A stretch of 64,000 bases of DNA from Blasia pusilla (Eukaryota; Marchantiophyta; Marchantiopsida; Blasiales): contig CM114273.1 of assembly GCA_050084515.1 (NCBI GenBank), forward strand, positions 28,706,001-28,770,000, given 5' to 3'. Under the pieces are notes generated by a model that worked only from the letters and a program-made list of their open reading frames with translations, had not been told where the DNA came from and searched no databases. Below are positions 22,582 to 32,359 of this stretch, in pieces. A program made the position numbers and the translations under genes. Within the stretch, counting starts at the first letter, position 1. Each line of letters opens with the position of its first letter.

Positions 22582-22924
22582 GGTGACTACGGAAGGACTC
22601 TCCGGCGCGGGTATCGGTGGTTGCTATGGTGCAACCCCGTTTCGAATAACAACACTTGGCCGCTCTCCTGGAGCCAACTGCAAACTCTAATCTCCTCCAC
22701 TTGCAGTGTCCGAAACCACGCTCGATGTTGTGGCTATCATCTCCTGGCGTACCTGCAAAACATCCCAAGAAGTCCAAGGGTGTCTCTCCCAATCTCCCAT
22801 GGTGCGTAGATCTCCTTGGTTCTCGCCCCCACCTACTACCTCCACCGTCTCGATAGGCCCTCACCAACGCAATCGTTGTGATCTGTCGCGATCTCATACG
22901 ACGCTGCTCAGCCACTCCCAAGCT

Positions 22925-23860
22925 GAGGATCCATGTCAAGCAGTTCAGGTCCATCGCCTGACCCAAGGCATGGCGTCATGATGCCTCTGACATTGACGGT
23001 ACTGCCATCACTCTTGTGGGAAATCCTGTCGCTCGCTCTATCTCGTCAGCGTTGGGCTCCACCAACCTCTAAACCTGGTCATCCCAAACCAAGCCAGGAT
23101 CGGCCTCCTTGTATGCATAGGAAGCGGGAAAACTCACAACCGTAGGCAAGGCTGCCCGTGGCATGCCTACTCTGTTGACCACACTCAACAATGGGTGATC
23201 ATCGTGCCTCACTGCATGTGATCGAAGACCTGGATCTAGAATGGAATCCACTAACAAATGGGAGGGGCGCTCCATTCTCGCATACGCCCTCCATAACACC
23301 GCATGGGGCACCAAGTTGGTCCACCATAGACACAAGCGATGGGCTCTAGAACCTACACTCGCCGCATCCAAGAACACTATTGGGCCGATCCAGGCACGGA
23401 GCAGATGAGCGCTCGTCACCACCCGTGACCTGGAGTCTTCTAAGATCGGCACATTCTCCAGAATGTAGGCTGGAGAACGAGGCTGGTGCTCTTGCAACTA
23501 CCGTAAGACTCTCAACATCTCCCAAAATAACCTGGACCAAGTGTCAGCCAAACCGCTGCCTCGTCCAGCACTCGATTGGCCCTAACATGGCCAACCGGCA
23601 ATGACCAAATCAATGGTCCCTACCCGCTCTAAGTCCTGCGCCCCCAACAACGAAATATCCCTTGGTAGGGAACTCTAGTACCCCTGTATTGCGGATGCAG
23701 ACAATAAGTCAGGAAAACGTAGGTGTAACTGCGCCACATATCGTAGTGAGATGCGCCTCGCAACATCATCACTCTCCACATACAGGTATTGTTGTACTCG
23801 CACTCCTGCCTGCAAAACAATAGCTAACCCGGTGCTAATCCCTCCAAAGAGATCTAACAC
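22925..23860 (-). pseudogene. DNMT3-like cytosine-5 DNA methyltransferase domain inside gypsy polyprotein
   Basis: About 312 codons in one frame hold the ordered C5-methyltransferase motifs. Motif I VLDLFGGISTGLAIVLQAGV (SAM binding) is followed by YLYVE. Motif IV is TIDLVIAGWPC, catalytic Cys codon 23585-23587. SRLFWEMLRVLR matches the DNMT3 helix after motif IV. Motif VI is AYILENVPILED, motif VIII VGSRAHRLCLWW. Motif IX/X reads VEPNADEIERATGFPTR and LGQAMDLNCLTWIL (22925-22966), resembling the DNMT3 ending ERIFGFP...LLGRSWSVPVIRHL. Full-domain length fits DNMT3 (~280-300 residues). Six in-frame stops: 23861-23863, 23675-23677, 23582-23584 (directly after the catalytic Cys), 23498-23500, 23069-23071, 22976-22978; no frameshift. 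DNMT3/DRM enzymes transfer methyl groups from SAM to cytosine de novo. There is no PWWP or ADD domain beside it. Assignment is from motif recognition; the DNMT3-like placement needs a tree. Confidence 0.85.
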
Positions 23861-25425
23861 TCAAATACCCTCCTCCGGGATACACCACACAATGGGTGTG
23901 GTATCCAAGGGTGTCATCGTAGCACTCCTTGCTACCTCGGGTTCCTCAGACCCGTCACGCTCCGGTGCAAATGTCTCGCTCCACGCGGTCTGCACGTGCT
24001 CATGTGCCAAGCGTCGAAGCTCCTCAGTCGAGCCCCACAGCGGCACCTCTCCTCCACGGAATGATGCAGCTACCATAACACTCCTCTCCATAGAAATGTT
24101 AGGAACGGAAGTATCCTCTGTATGGACATGTCCCTCAATCAAATCACTAGGCCAAGTGATGGCACTGCTAAATGCTGTTAAGGTCGCCATCCCTCCTCGC
24201 CGTTGCTCGATCATTGCACTTGTGAATCGAACGGGTAATGAGCTAAGGCGCCCATCACCTGACTGCCATCCTGGTCTGTAGAATGTTGACTCCTCCCAGT
24301 AATCTAGGGAAAACCCCATCGGGTATAACACTGCTCTACCAACCAAGACGTCGTAGGACTCTGCATCAATCACTATCACATTGGCGCGCACCACGGACTC
24401 ATCTGTAGGATGTCCCGGGCGAATCCTCACCACGACCTCCTGTCGGGTGATATACTGTGTGGTACTCGCTCCACCCAAGGATGTCTGTATCCGGAATGGA
24501 CAACGCTCCACATCGGCTCTCGTCAAGCCCAATCCTCTGAATGACACTTTCTCCAACATCAGGGGTTGCGCTCTTGAATCCAACAAGACGCGCTCCGGAC
24601 TAAAAGCTCTACCTCCAAGACTCACCAACTGGAAGACCTCTCCTCGATTATCCAGCAACACAACACCAAGAGAAGCCATGGCACGCTCTATCACGGGTCT
24701 AGCGGGCATCTCCGCCATCCTAGCAGCCGCAGCCTGCCATGAATCTGACGTGGACGGCCCGAGCATCCGCTCCAAGGAGAGGTCCATCACCTCCTCTGCA
24801 ATCACCTCTGAACATGATGCAGGAACTCGAACTCCGTGCTCACATAGTGAAGCGGCCAGCCGAAAAGCCTCGTCGAGTGTACCCCCCAACGTCATAACAT
24901 CGGAAACAGAAAATAAAGGAGTGCGGTACACAACAGTGGCCACCCCCAACAACATGCTCGACACATGCCCCTCATGAGCATCAACAATAGGAGTCTTCGC
25001 ACTCGCTTCTCCCATTGCCCTCCGTGCCTACACACCAACAACAACACCAACTCTCCAGGAACTTTGATGAGGACCCATTGATGGGGTCCTCATCGCCTCA
25101 CACAACGTGAAAGACTGAGAAAGCCTAGTCTATTTTCTCGCTTCCCCTCGCTGCGGATCCAAGCGGCTGCTCCAGGCGTCACAACTATGGCAGCCTCCAT
25201 CTAGGTAATCCCGCACATCCAACCAGGATCCTCCAGATCTCTGGCTGCTCTATATGATGTCGATGCCACGGATCCGGCATCGGGTAACCTCAATGCCATA
25301 GCGGCAATCTGCTCCTGTAGCTGCTGTATCTGAGCGGCCATCCCAACCTCACGTCCGGTGTTTCCCTCGGCGCGTCTAGGTGGTGTTACTCTACCTCCTC
25401 CATGGGCAGCTCCACCATTTGATAT
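23861..25425 (-). pseudogene. Gypsy gag C-terminus and aspartic protease-like region
   Basis: The open frame 23861-25015 (384 codons) begins at ATG 25015. Before it, the frame at about 25425-25050 encodes a glutamine-rich coil (MAAQIQQLQEQIAAMALRL) typical of gag. Protease features: VLLDSRAQPLML near residues 143-154 (Asp codon 24578-24580), then VIVIDAESYDVLVGRAVLYP near residues 214-232, matching the retropepsin D[ST]G and the ..YD.ILG. strand. The Gly of DSG is Arg here and Ser in the plus copy. The frame ends at a TGA one codon before the methyltransferase motif I; the plus copy has Arg (CGG) at that position, so the two regions were one polyprotein. Confidence 0.75.
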
Positions 25426-25429
25426 AAAT

Positions 25430-26040
25430 GGATATGATTGTTTGGGGAGAAATTGTATCTTAGAAGAGTTCCCTTTGTCATTCTAGGGATAGTGGATGGA
25501 TTTGGACTTGTTATTTTTCCAATAAGAGTGGATGATCCCTCTTGGGAGAGAAACTCCACCATAATCCATTTTTTAGGAGAATAGAGGATGTGCGTCAATC
25601 ATGGATAGGGATAGAGCACAAGTCGTATCCAATTTTTCTTTTCTTGACCCATACCATGTATAGGTTCTCTTTGTAGATAGGCAGTAGTTTATTCGTTATC
25701 TAGTCTATCAATTTGGAGAGGCATTCATGAACCAGGTCATGCAATCATCAACTTTGATGATACTTCATATTATCACGTACGGAAGGACTTGGGATTGTAT
25801 TTTGTATGTTCTTATTTAGCGATATATGGATATAAATAGGCTTGCTCGAGTAGGGTTTTTATACTAGTTCTGCCATTTTCCTTGTGTACAAGCATAAAGT
25901 AAGTTACATAGACTTCTTATTAGGGATTTTGAGGTTAGATATTATGAAGAAGTGATCGTCTCGACACTAGCATTCGTGATTCCTATCATAAGAGAATGGA
26001 GAATGTATATAATGATTCTATATTGAATAGGAGAACTTAT
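25430..26040. other. AT-rich insertion-junction DNA with TATA-like box
   Basis: No gene. TATAAATAGG at 25831-25840 sits in a context that looks like an LTR or promoter (GGATATAAATAGGCTTGC). The minus ORF at 25386-25598 has no family resemblance. This sequence abuts the truncated 5' side of the gypsy element. Confidence 0.35.
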
Positions 26041-26048
26041 TAGAGAAC

Positions 26049-26660
26049 TTATCTTGCATCAATGACTGACGTAGTAAGAAGATCCGCCCTTGCTTGAAGA
26101 AAAGCTCTCGACACGACAACATTTTTTAGCATTGTCAATGGAGGTCGATGATTGTGCCTCACTACTTGTGATCGACGTCTAGGATCCAAGTGGAATCCAC
26201 CAAAAAATGGAAGGACACTCCATTCTTGCATATGCTTTCTTCAACATCTCATGTGGCATCAAAGTGGTCCATCAAAGATGGAGATGGTGTGCTCATGAAG
26301 CTACACTCGCCACATTAAGAAATAATGCAAGACTGATCCATGTATGAACATGATGTGCACTCATCATAACTCGTGACCTATAATCACCCAAGATCGGTAC
26401 ATTCTCTAGAATATAAGTTAGAGAATATGATTGATGTTCTTGCAAGTATTGCAAAATCCTCATCATCTCCCAAAACAACATGGACCAAGAGTCATCTAAA
26501 TGCTCACCTTGCCCAACACTCGATTGGAGCCGTGACATGGTCAACGTACAATGATCAAATCAACGGTCTCTATCCAATCCAAGCCATACGCCCCCAACAA
26601 TGAAATGTCCCTCAGTAAGGAACTTTGGTAAACCTTTACGGTCGACACAAGTAATAAATT
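26049..26660 (-). pseudogene. Orphan fragment of the retrotransposon methyltransferase
   Basis: Translated on the minus strand this resembles the 23.1-23.65 kb region: DSWSMLFWEMMRILQYLQEH, then YILENVPILGDYRSRV (motif VI), MMSAH and FLNVASVAS before a stop where motif VIII begins. The motif IV region is recognisable as CTLTMSRLQSSVGQG, out of its original frame and mutated. Flanking gag, RT or LTR parts of the same copy are not attached. It is a third locus of this methyltransferase-bearing family in the window. Confidence 0.75.
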
Positions 26661-26720
26661 GGGAAATGAGGTTGCATGGAAACAAACTTGTTCGTCTATG
26701 AGACGGACATGCCCAATGGT
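26660..26720. repeat. MITE-type arm
   Basis: GGTTGCATGGAAACAAACTT is followed by the imperfect palindrome GTTCGTCTATGAGACGGAC. This resembles the ends of the MITE family at 58319-58628 and 16985. The other end was not located with confidence. Confidence 0.35.
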
Positions 26721-26999
26721 TGATTGACCTTCCTAAGAATAAACAATTTTTCAACTTTGCTATTGTGAATGAAAGTTTCTACTAAATTTTGACATTTCTC
26801 CTTCCTCACACAATAGCTATGGCAACCCCATGGAAATGGTCTCAACTCCACACTCAAGAATCAAAATTGTGCACCATTTTTTGGACATTGTTCATGACTT
26901 TCCAATATACAAGGTTATCAAATCAAATCCTTCATCCAACCTTCTATTTGAAAATGATAACTATTGTGTAGCCTATAGTCACGCGATAGTTGCCTGGGC

Positions 27000-27390
27000 T
27001 TGAGTAATGAGAGGCTTGGGCTATTCAGAAGGCAAGGAGGACCATAGCTCCCTCTATTTGGGTATACCCCCTTCTCTATCAAGCTCTCTTCATGGTAACA
27101 TGTGCACGCAGGTTACCATGAACTACTATAGGGGGTCAAGGACCACTTCTCAAAGTGGAAAGTTAACTATAGTCCTAATAAGAACTTACCCAAAATAACA
27201 AGTTTCTATCTATATAGTTTTATATTGCTCCAAATCAACCAAAACGAAGGGGAAACCTGCTCTCTCAAGTTATGCGAGGCCTCTACAAGTCATCCTCAAC
27301 TTCTTGAGGTTGTCCTCGGATATCCTCGGAGCCTCCCTACGAATACTCGTCGATTCATCCTAAAAGATGTGACAACTTCAATCTATGGGG
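27000..27390 (-). repeat. Gypsy-family LTR fragment
   Basis: It matches the LTR at 18.76-19.14 kb in the same orientation: AATGAGAGGCTTGGG, AAGGCAAGGAGGACCATAGC, GGGTATACCCCCTTCTC, TGGTAACATGTGC, GGGGTCAAGGACCACTT, CCAAAACGAAGGGGAAACCT and GCCTC..CAAGTCATCCTC. It lacks the 125-bp edge segments. It lies downstream of the orphan methyltransferase fragment in the same orientation, so both may be remains of one element. Confidence 0.65.
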
Positions 27391-27399
27391 AGAGATCAT

Positions 27400-28080
27400 G
27401 GTGTTGAAAAATACCTTCACATATGAGAAAAATGTTTCTTACTCCTCACAAATACCAAGGGTGTGGGAACTATTGCTTGTACCGCTTCCCCTTATGCGTA
27501 TTACAAATAATGAAACGCATTGTCAATGCGGAATCGACCATCAAGCTACTATCCTCCCTAACTATTAGCGCACTCATCCCCCCCTCAAATGCCCCTCATT
27601 CCAATCAACACCTCACTACGACATATTGGAGTGCTTAAAGTTCGCTCGTGGCCCGGATCAATTGAATGATCATATCATCGTGAGTCTAGACAAAAAGAGG
27701 ATGAACTATGGCTTATTGCACACCTCACCCATGCTTACGGAATGAAAAAATCAACACCCGAATAAAATAAGATTGGGGAACCTAAGGCCACACGCACCCT
27801 AGGACAAAGAAAACCCTCCTCCAAACTAAACTCACCAATAGCAAAATAACAACCCCATGGTGGATTTGAAATTCAAATCCACCATGGCATCTTGCACACA
27901 TGGACCATGGAACCATGGCACCTTAGGACACAACATCGATCCCCATACATCATCGCATGCACATGAAATAACAGCCCCGCGACTCGGATATCCGTGAGCG
28001 ACCCTCGGTGGGACCATCGCCGGGAAAGAGCTGCCGCGGCTGGCCAGAAGCGTTCTCCGATACCGGCGGAGCCCAGGCTC
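27400..28080. other. Upstream region of the glyoxalase-like gene
   Basis: No gene is recognised. Composition becomes more balanced after about 27950. The plus-strand 5' region of the next gene should lie here, but no convincing TATA box was seen. Confidence 0.4.
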
Positions 28081-28282
28081 TATTTTGAGGTCCCTCGTTC
28101 TCATACATTATCAGTCACCGCAAGTTTTACATGTCATTCATTGTCATTGTCAGCAACAGATAGTTTCGAACTGTGAGGGGCTCCTCGTAGGCGGAAGGTC
28201 TTCGTGTCGATCGGTCTGCTCCGACTTTGTGGATCACGAGTGCAGGTGTTGGACACGATTGCTCTCCGATAGCGTTCGTTCC

Positions 28283-28843
28283 ATGGCATCGACCAACGAG
28301 GTGATCTGCTCGCGGAAATCCGTGAAGGCCCTGCCACTGTCTTCCGTGAATCACATATCGCGGAATTGCAGGAATCTGGAAGAAGCGTGCAACTTCTACA
28401 AGAATTTGCTGGGATTCGTGCAAATCCAGAGGCCCGGATCGTTTGACTTCGACGGAATCTGGCTATTTAATTATGGCATCGGCATTCACTTGCTGCAGTG
28501 CTGCGGAGATAAACTTCAGCGGAAAGATGAAATTGATCCAAGAGCTGATCATCTTTCGTTCCAATGTGCTGCGGATATCGGCGTCGTGGAACAACGGCTG
28601 CAAGAACATGGGATCAAGTACGTAAGACGCCAAGTTGAGGAAGGGGGAGTATATGTCGATCAACTCTTCTTCCATGATCCCGACGGTTTCATGATTGAAG
28701 TGTGTAATTGTGATAACCTGCCTGTGGTGCCTGTTGTGAACGTCCCCCCTGCGATCCACATGCCTCAAGAACAATGTTTCTCAGCGTCGTGCTTCTCGCC
28801 CTCGTTAACGTTCCCTTCCCCTGTCTCTTCCGTGGCGCTGTGA
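28283..28843 (+). CDS. Glyoxalase-I-like / VOC superfamily protein
   Basis: An intact ORF of 186 codons. It has one vicinal-oxygen-chelate (glyoxalase/bleomycin-resistance) unit: SSVNHISRNC (residues 20-29), LEEACNFYKNLLGFVQIQRP (32-51), GIWLFNYGIGIHLLQ (58-72), DPRADHLSFQC (85-95) and VDQLFFHDPDGFMIEVCNCD (125-144). Possible metal-binding residues are H24, H69 or H90, and E139. Sequence style and size match the plant GLYI-like group (glyoxalase/bleomycin resistance/dioxygenase family, about 170-190 residues); activity in that group is often uncertain. I chose ATG 28283 because upstream in-frame sequence from 28085 has no family similarity and the family starts just before the first strand. 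The whole domain lies in one exon. It is the best host-gene candidate in the window; no neighbour suggests a pathway. Confidence 0.85.
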   Translation: MASTNEVICSRKSVKALPLSSVNHISRNCRNLEEACNFYKNLLGFVQIQRPGSFDFDGIWLFNYGIGIHLLQCCGDKLQRKDEIDPRADHLSFQCAADIGVVEQRLQEHGIKYVRRQVEEGGVYVDQLFFHDPDGFMIEVCNCDNLPVVPVVNVPPAIHMPQEQCFSASCFSPSLTFPSPVSSVAL

Positions 28844-28849
28844 TGCCAG

Positions 28850-31800
28850 CCGATATATATCAAAAGTACTTTGGTATCGTTGGCGAATTAGAAGAATATA
28901 CTTACGTATGACTAGCAATCGAGCGGGCCAGCCCACCGATCGTAATTCGTTGATCTTTCTGCGAGAGACTCCCCAGTCTCATAGGATATTATTTGTAACC
29001 TACTATAGTTGTAAACTCGGATTCAAACGATGTCGATCTCATAGATCTCGAAACCGCTGTAGCTTGGGCCCCAGATACCCGATCATCGAGCGACAGATGA
29101 GGATGAGATGTGCCTACGAGCAATCGGCCATGTCTATTGCGGCGGCATGAGACGTGGTAGACACAGATTCAAAACTTACATTATTCGGACCCTTCTCGGG
29201 TGACGCATTTCAGATGGAAGAAGCTTTTCTACGAGCATCACTAGGAGTAAATTCTTAGCATGAGTTCTTGTGGCCTTACTTGTCACATAACCTTCGACGG
29301 TTCATTGGAGCAGTATCTCTTAAGGCCTCGACAGGTGCGGGTTCCATACATTTAGAAATGTAGAATTTCAGTGATATGAAATGAAAAAGAACGTCTTGAG
29401 GGCATGCCCCCAGAATTGCGTGTCGTTTACTCGGAATCATTTCCCGGCTCCGTGACTTGAGAGATCGAGACTGATTACTGTGTGGTGTCTGATCGTGGGA
29501 TGCCCTCCTGAAGAGAAAGAGATAGGCAAGTCACCGATTTCGTGACGTGAATTCTTTTCGCCAAGCTCTGCACGCAGATGGTGGACGAGTCGACGTTAAG
29601 TTTTAAGCCCGATGTCATCACTTCGCCTTTCAGAACACTGGATGTGTCTCAGTGCTTCCACGTGACGTTAATTCTTTGGCAGTCGGGATTATGTTCTTTG
29701 GAAAGTGCGCGTCGGTGCTGGTTTTCTTTCTGACACAAGGATCTCACCCAACTTCGTGTGCGATGAGAGACGTGACACAGGTATGTTCTGATGCAAAATG
29801 AGGCTGCACTCCCCGGCCCCTAGTTGAGCGCGTTCGATAGAAAGTCAATCCCTATCCGAACTGCGTTTGATCACATATCATTGATTAAATCATACCTGTG
29901 GTGACTATTGTAGAATCCGATTCGTTTTGAATATTATGCTTAGGAGAGAAGGCACTCAACGAAAAACAAGAAAAAGATGGGAAATCGGAGGTTTAAGGAC
30001 CGAAGATTGCTGAACATCGAGCACCAACGCTGATATCGATAGGACCTTTCCTGGATGGTAATACTCCATGAGAAGACGAGAAACGAGAAGAATTCTTAGA
30101 GGCACAGTACATTACGACTGGCATGGGACTCAGGTGACTGTCCCAACTGCAGTTATGTTGGAACATAATGGGGCTTGGATCCAAGTGTATTTTAGGGGTT
30201 GTCATCAGGTCGGACGAGAGAATGTGGGCAAGACATTAACCATAAAGTTATCGTGAAATTTCGCATCTGCGGAAACATACTTGCGCATACTCCACGTGGA
30301 CTAGATACAATTCGTGAGAAGATAAATCTACGTGTTGTTCTCCAACTAAGCTCGGCCTCTCTATGTCCAAGCCGATGGATTGCCGAAGGTGAGAATGGAT
30401 ATTTCCCAATGGCGTAATCCAGAGGGTCAAATCCAGCTAGACATCGGCGATCTCATAATGACGGGAATCCTGGATTGCCATACATCCGAATATGGCACAC
30501 TAAAGAAACAGACCGCACTCCAGAGGAATTTTCCATGTAGTAATACTTTTCCCCGAGGTTCGTCAATAGGAGGAGCTTCTGGCCGGTGTTCATACTATGC
30601 TATAAAACTACCTTTTACGACATATATAGTGAGGCAATTCGATCGTTCACATGTGCCGGATCAATGGAGTCTCAGACCGTCTCTACGAATCCATTTCCCA
30701 ACCTAATAGAGGAAGTCGACGTGTGATGAGCTTTATCTTACACATACGACGAGGATTGTATAGCAGTGTGGACGATCCCCGAACTGGGAAGTTTTGCACA
30801 TGTTATATCTTTGCGTCCGATCCCAATTAGCCTGACTGTCGTCGTCACATCCTATCAGCGAGAGAGCAGCCCGTGTTCCGGGCTACATACGAAACATTGC
30901 AGGGCAATACTCTTGAATTGCACATTCAAGTGCTGTAGCAATCTTGAAGTGGATGATAGCCAAGCTGGAGTACATCGTATACAATGGTCCGCTCTGCATG
31001 AACCAGCCCTTCTTCTCTATCTCATAATATAATAATTCGATTTCCGAATCTATGAGAGTGAATGAGGTGGCATCTGCGCGCCTGCAAGGCGTTGCATGAC
31101 AAACCGAGGGGAACTCGAAATTCAAATTCACGGCTAAGCTCTGGTATAGCACGAGAGTGGTTACATGAATCCTGAGAAAGGCCGACAAGGTGCGTACAAC
31201 TCCGGATGAGATCGTCGTGCTCAAACTAACTTCTCGCAGAAACTGAGTCCAGTTTGTTGTCAGCTTTCTCATCCACCATTTAAATCTGGGACTCATCTCG
31301 ATCACGAGTTCCCGCACTGTCAGCAAGTTCCTGAGAAACGCAGGAAAAGCTGGAGAGTCATCACTTACCCTCGTACTGAAGCGCAGAGCGAGGCCAACTC
31401 AAAAGATAACCCCTCCGATAAGAGCGAGAGGAGAGCTGCCACAGAGACTTGTTGATTGAGCAGGATCAGCCGTGTCAGAAGACATGGGGATCCTTCGACA
31501 TTCGAAATGCTGCACACTTCCCGGTCTCATTTGTACTCTTCGCCGCTATTGGGGAACGCAGAGAGAGAGAGCGAAGTCATGCCATCGAATCTTTGGTTCT
31601 AGGGCTACTGTGTTCGCCCCAAACAGGCGGTGTCGGCAAACTTAGCTGAGCTTCGCCGGACAGGTAAACAAGCGGCTACACAGAGGGTGAGGGAACCTGA
31701 CCTTTTCTAACTACGGTAACTTTCTGGGCTAATCGCTGTAGTTATGGAGAGGAGGACGAGGAGGACGAGCAGGAATAATCCCCAGAACAACCGATTGTTA

Positions 31801-31900
31801 GCGATGTGGACGAGATTTTGAATCGTTGAGATCTGCAAATCGGAAGTGGTTGAGTCGGGAGATTAGCCGAAAGCTGCTACGTTTGAGCAGCGTCGTCGTG
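28850..31900. other. Balanced-composition intergenic DNA
   Basis: Near-even base composition with many CpGs, unlike the AT-rich flanks further out. Short ORFs exist on both strands (for example 30883-31326 minus, 30380-30706 plus), but none resembles a family. A short (GA)n run lies near 31563. I see no RNA gene or repeat. Confidence 0.4.
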
Positions 31901-31907
31901 TAGATCC

Positions 31908-32354
31908 ATGTCGACGATACCGCCTCCTGTTGGAGACGGCGAGTTTGTGTTTCAGAGAAAGTCGTATCCATCGTTTTGGTCGCGATTGGCGAAGCAGAAG
32001 CATGGGTTGGGGAACATGGCGCTTTCTGCTTCGTGTTTTTTCCTGGCTATAAGCATCATAAAGCAGGACAAGGAGCTGAGTCTCGTGAGCGAAACTGCTG
32101 CACAGCTGCGGAAGCAAAATGAAGTACTGAAAGAGAAATTGGCGAATATTCAGTCGGCGTTGGTGGAGGACGTTACGACTGATCTACCTCTCGCGACGCG
32201 CCTGCGTCGTCTGCTCGACATAAATGCTTCAGCTGATTCTGAGCTGTCCATCTCATTAGTGGAGAAAACTGGTACTCAAACTCTCGCTCTCAGATCTCTT
32301 TTCTTTACATTCTGCGTGTGTACTCGTGGACTACTTGGGGCCTCATCTGTCTGA
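31908..32354 (+). CDS. Hypothetical small membrane/coiled-coil protein (possibly first exon)
   Basis: ATG at 31908 opens a 148-codon ORF. Seen: a hydrophilic start with FVFQRKSYPSFWSRLAKQKH; one hydrophobic segment NMALSASCFFLAISII (about residues 36-51) that could span a membrane; then heptad-like SETAAQLRKQNEVLKEKLAN (about 60-80), a probable coiled coil; then DLPLATRLRRLLD. After about 32271 (SLVEKTG) the composition turns hydrophobic and gene-unlike, and AACTG/GTACTC could be a splice donor, so the true exon may end there. I do not recognise the family. It lies in balanced-composition DNA like the glyoxalase gene, which favours a host gene. Confidence 0.45.
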   Translation: MSTIPPPVGDGEFVFQRKSYPSFWSRLAKQKHGLGNMALSASCFFLAISIIKQDKELSLVSETAAQLRKQNEVLKEKLANIQSALVEDVTTDLPLATRLRRLLDINASADSELSISLVEKTGTQTLALRSLFFTFCVCTRGLLGASSV

Positions 32355-32359
32355 TTCTA

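Larger units (their letters stand above)
18560..25425 (-). mobile_element. Ty3/gypsy-like LTR retrotransposon carrying a DNMT3-like methyltransferase and PHD finger (5' truncated)
   Basis: Domain order on the minus strand: gag C-terminal coiled coil (about 25.42-25.2 kb), gag/protease (25.0-23.86), DNA cytosine methyltransferase (23.86-22.93), linker (22.93-22.58), reverse transcriptase (22.58-21.8), RNase H (21.8-21.16), integrase (20.88-20.01), C-terminal tail with PHD finger (20.0-19.51), 3' LTR. Most of gag and the 5' LTR are missing; homology to the plus copy stops at about 25425, where AT-rich DNA begins. In-frame stops and several frameshifts make it a pseudogene. PR-RT-RH-INT order identifies Ty3/gypsy. 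Confidence 0.9.

Noticed and set aside
22706-24977. Plus-strand ORFs of up to 198 residues opposite the gypsy polyprotein
   Set aside because: They are antisense shadows of a clearly coding minus-strand polyprotein.
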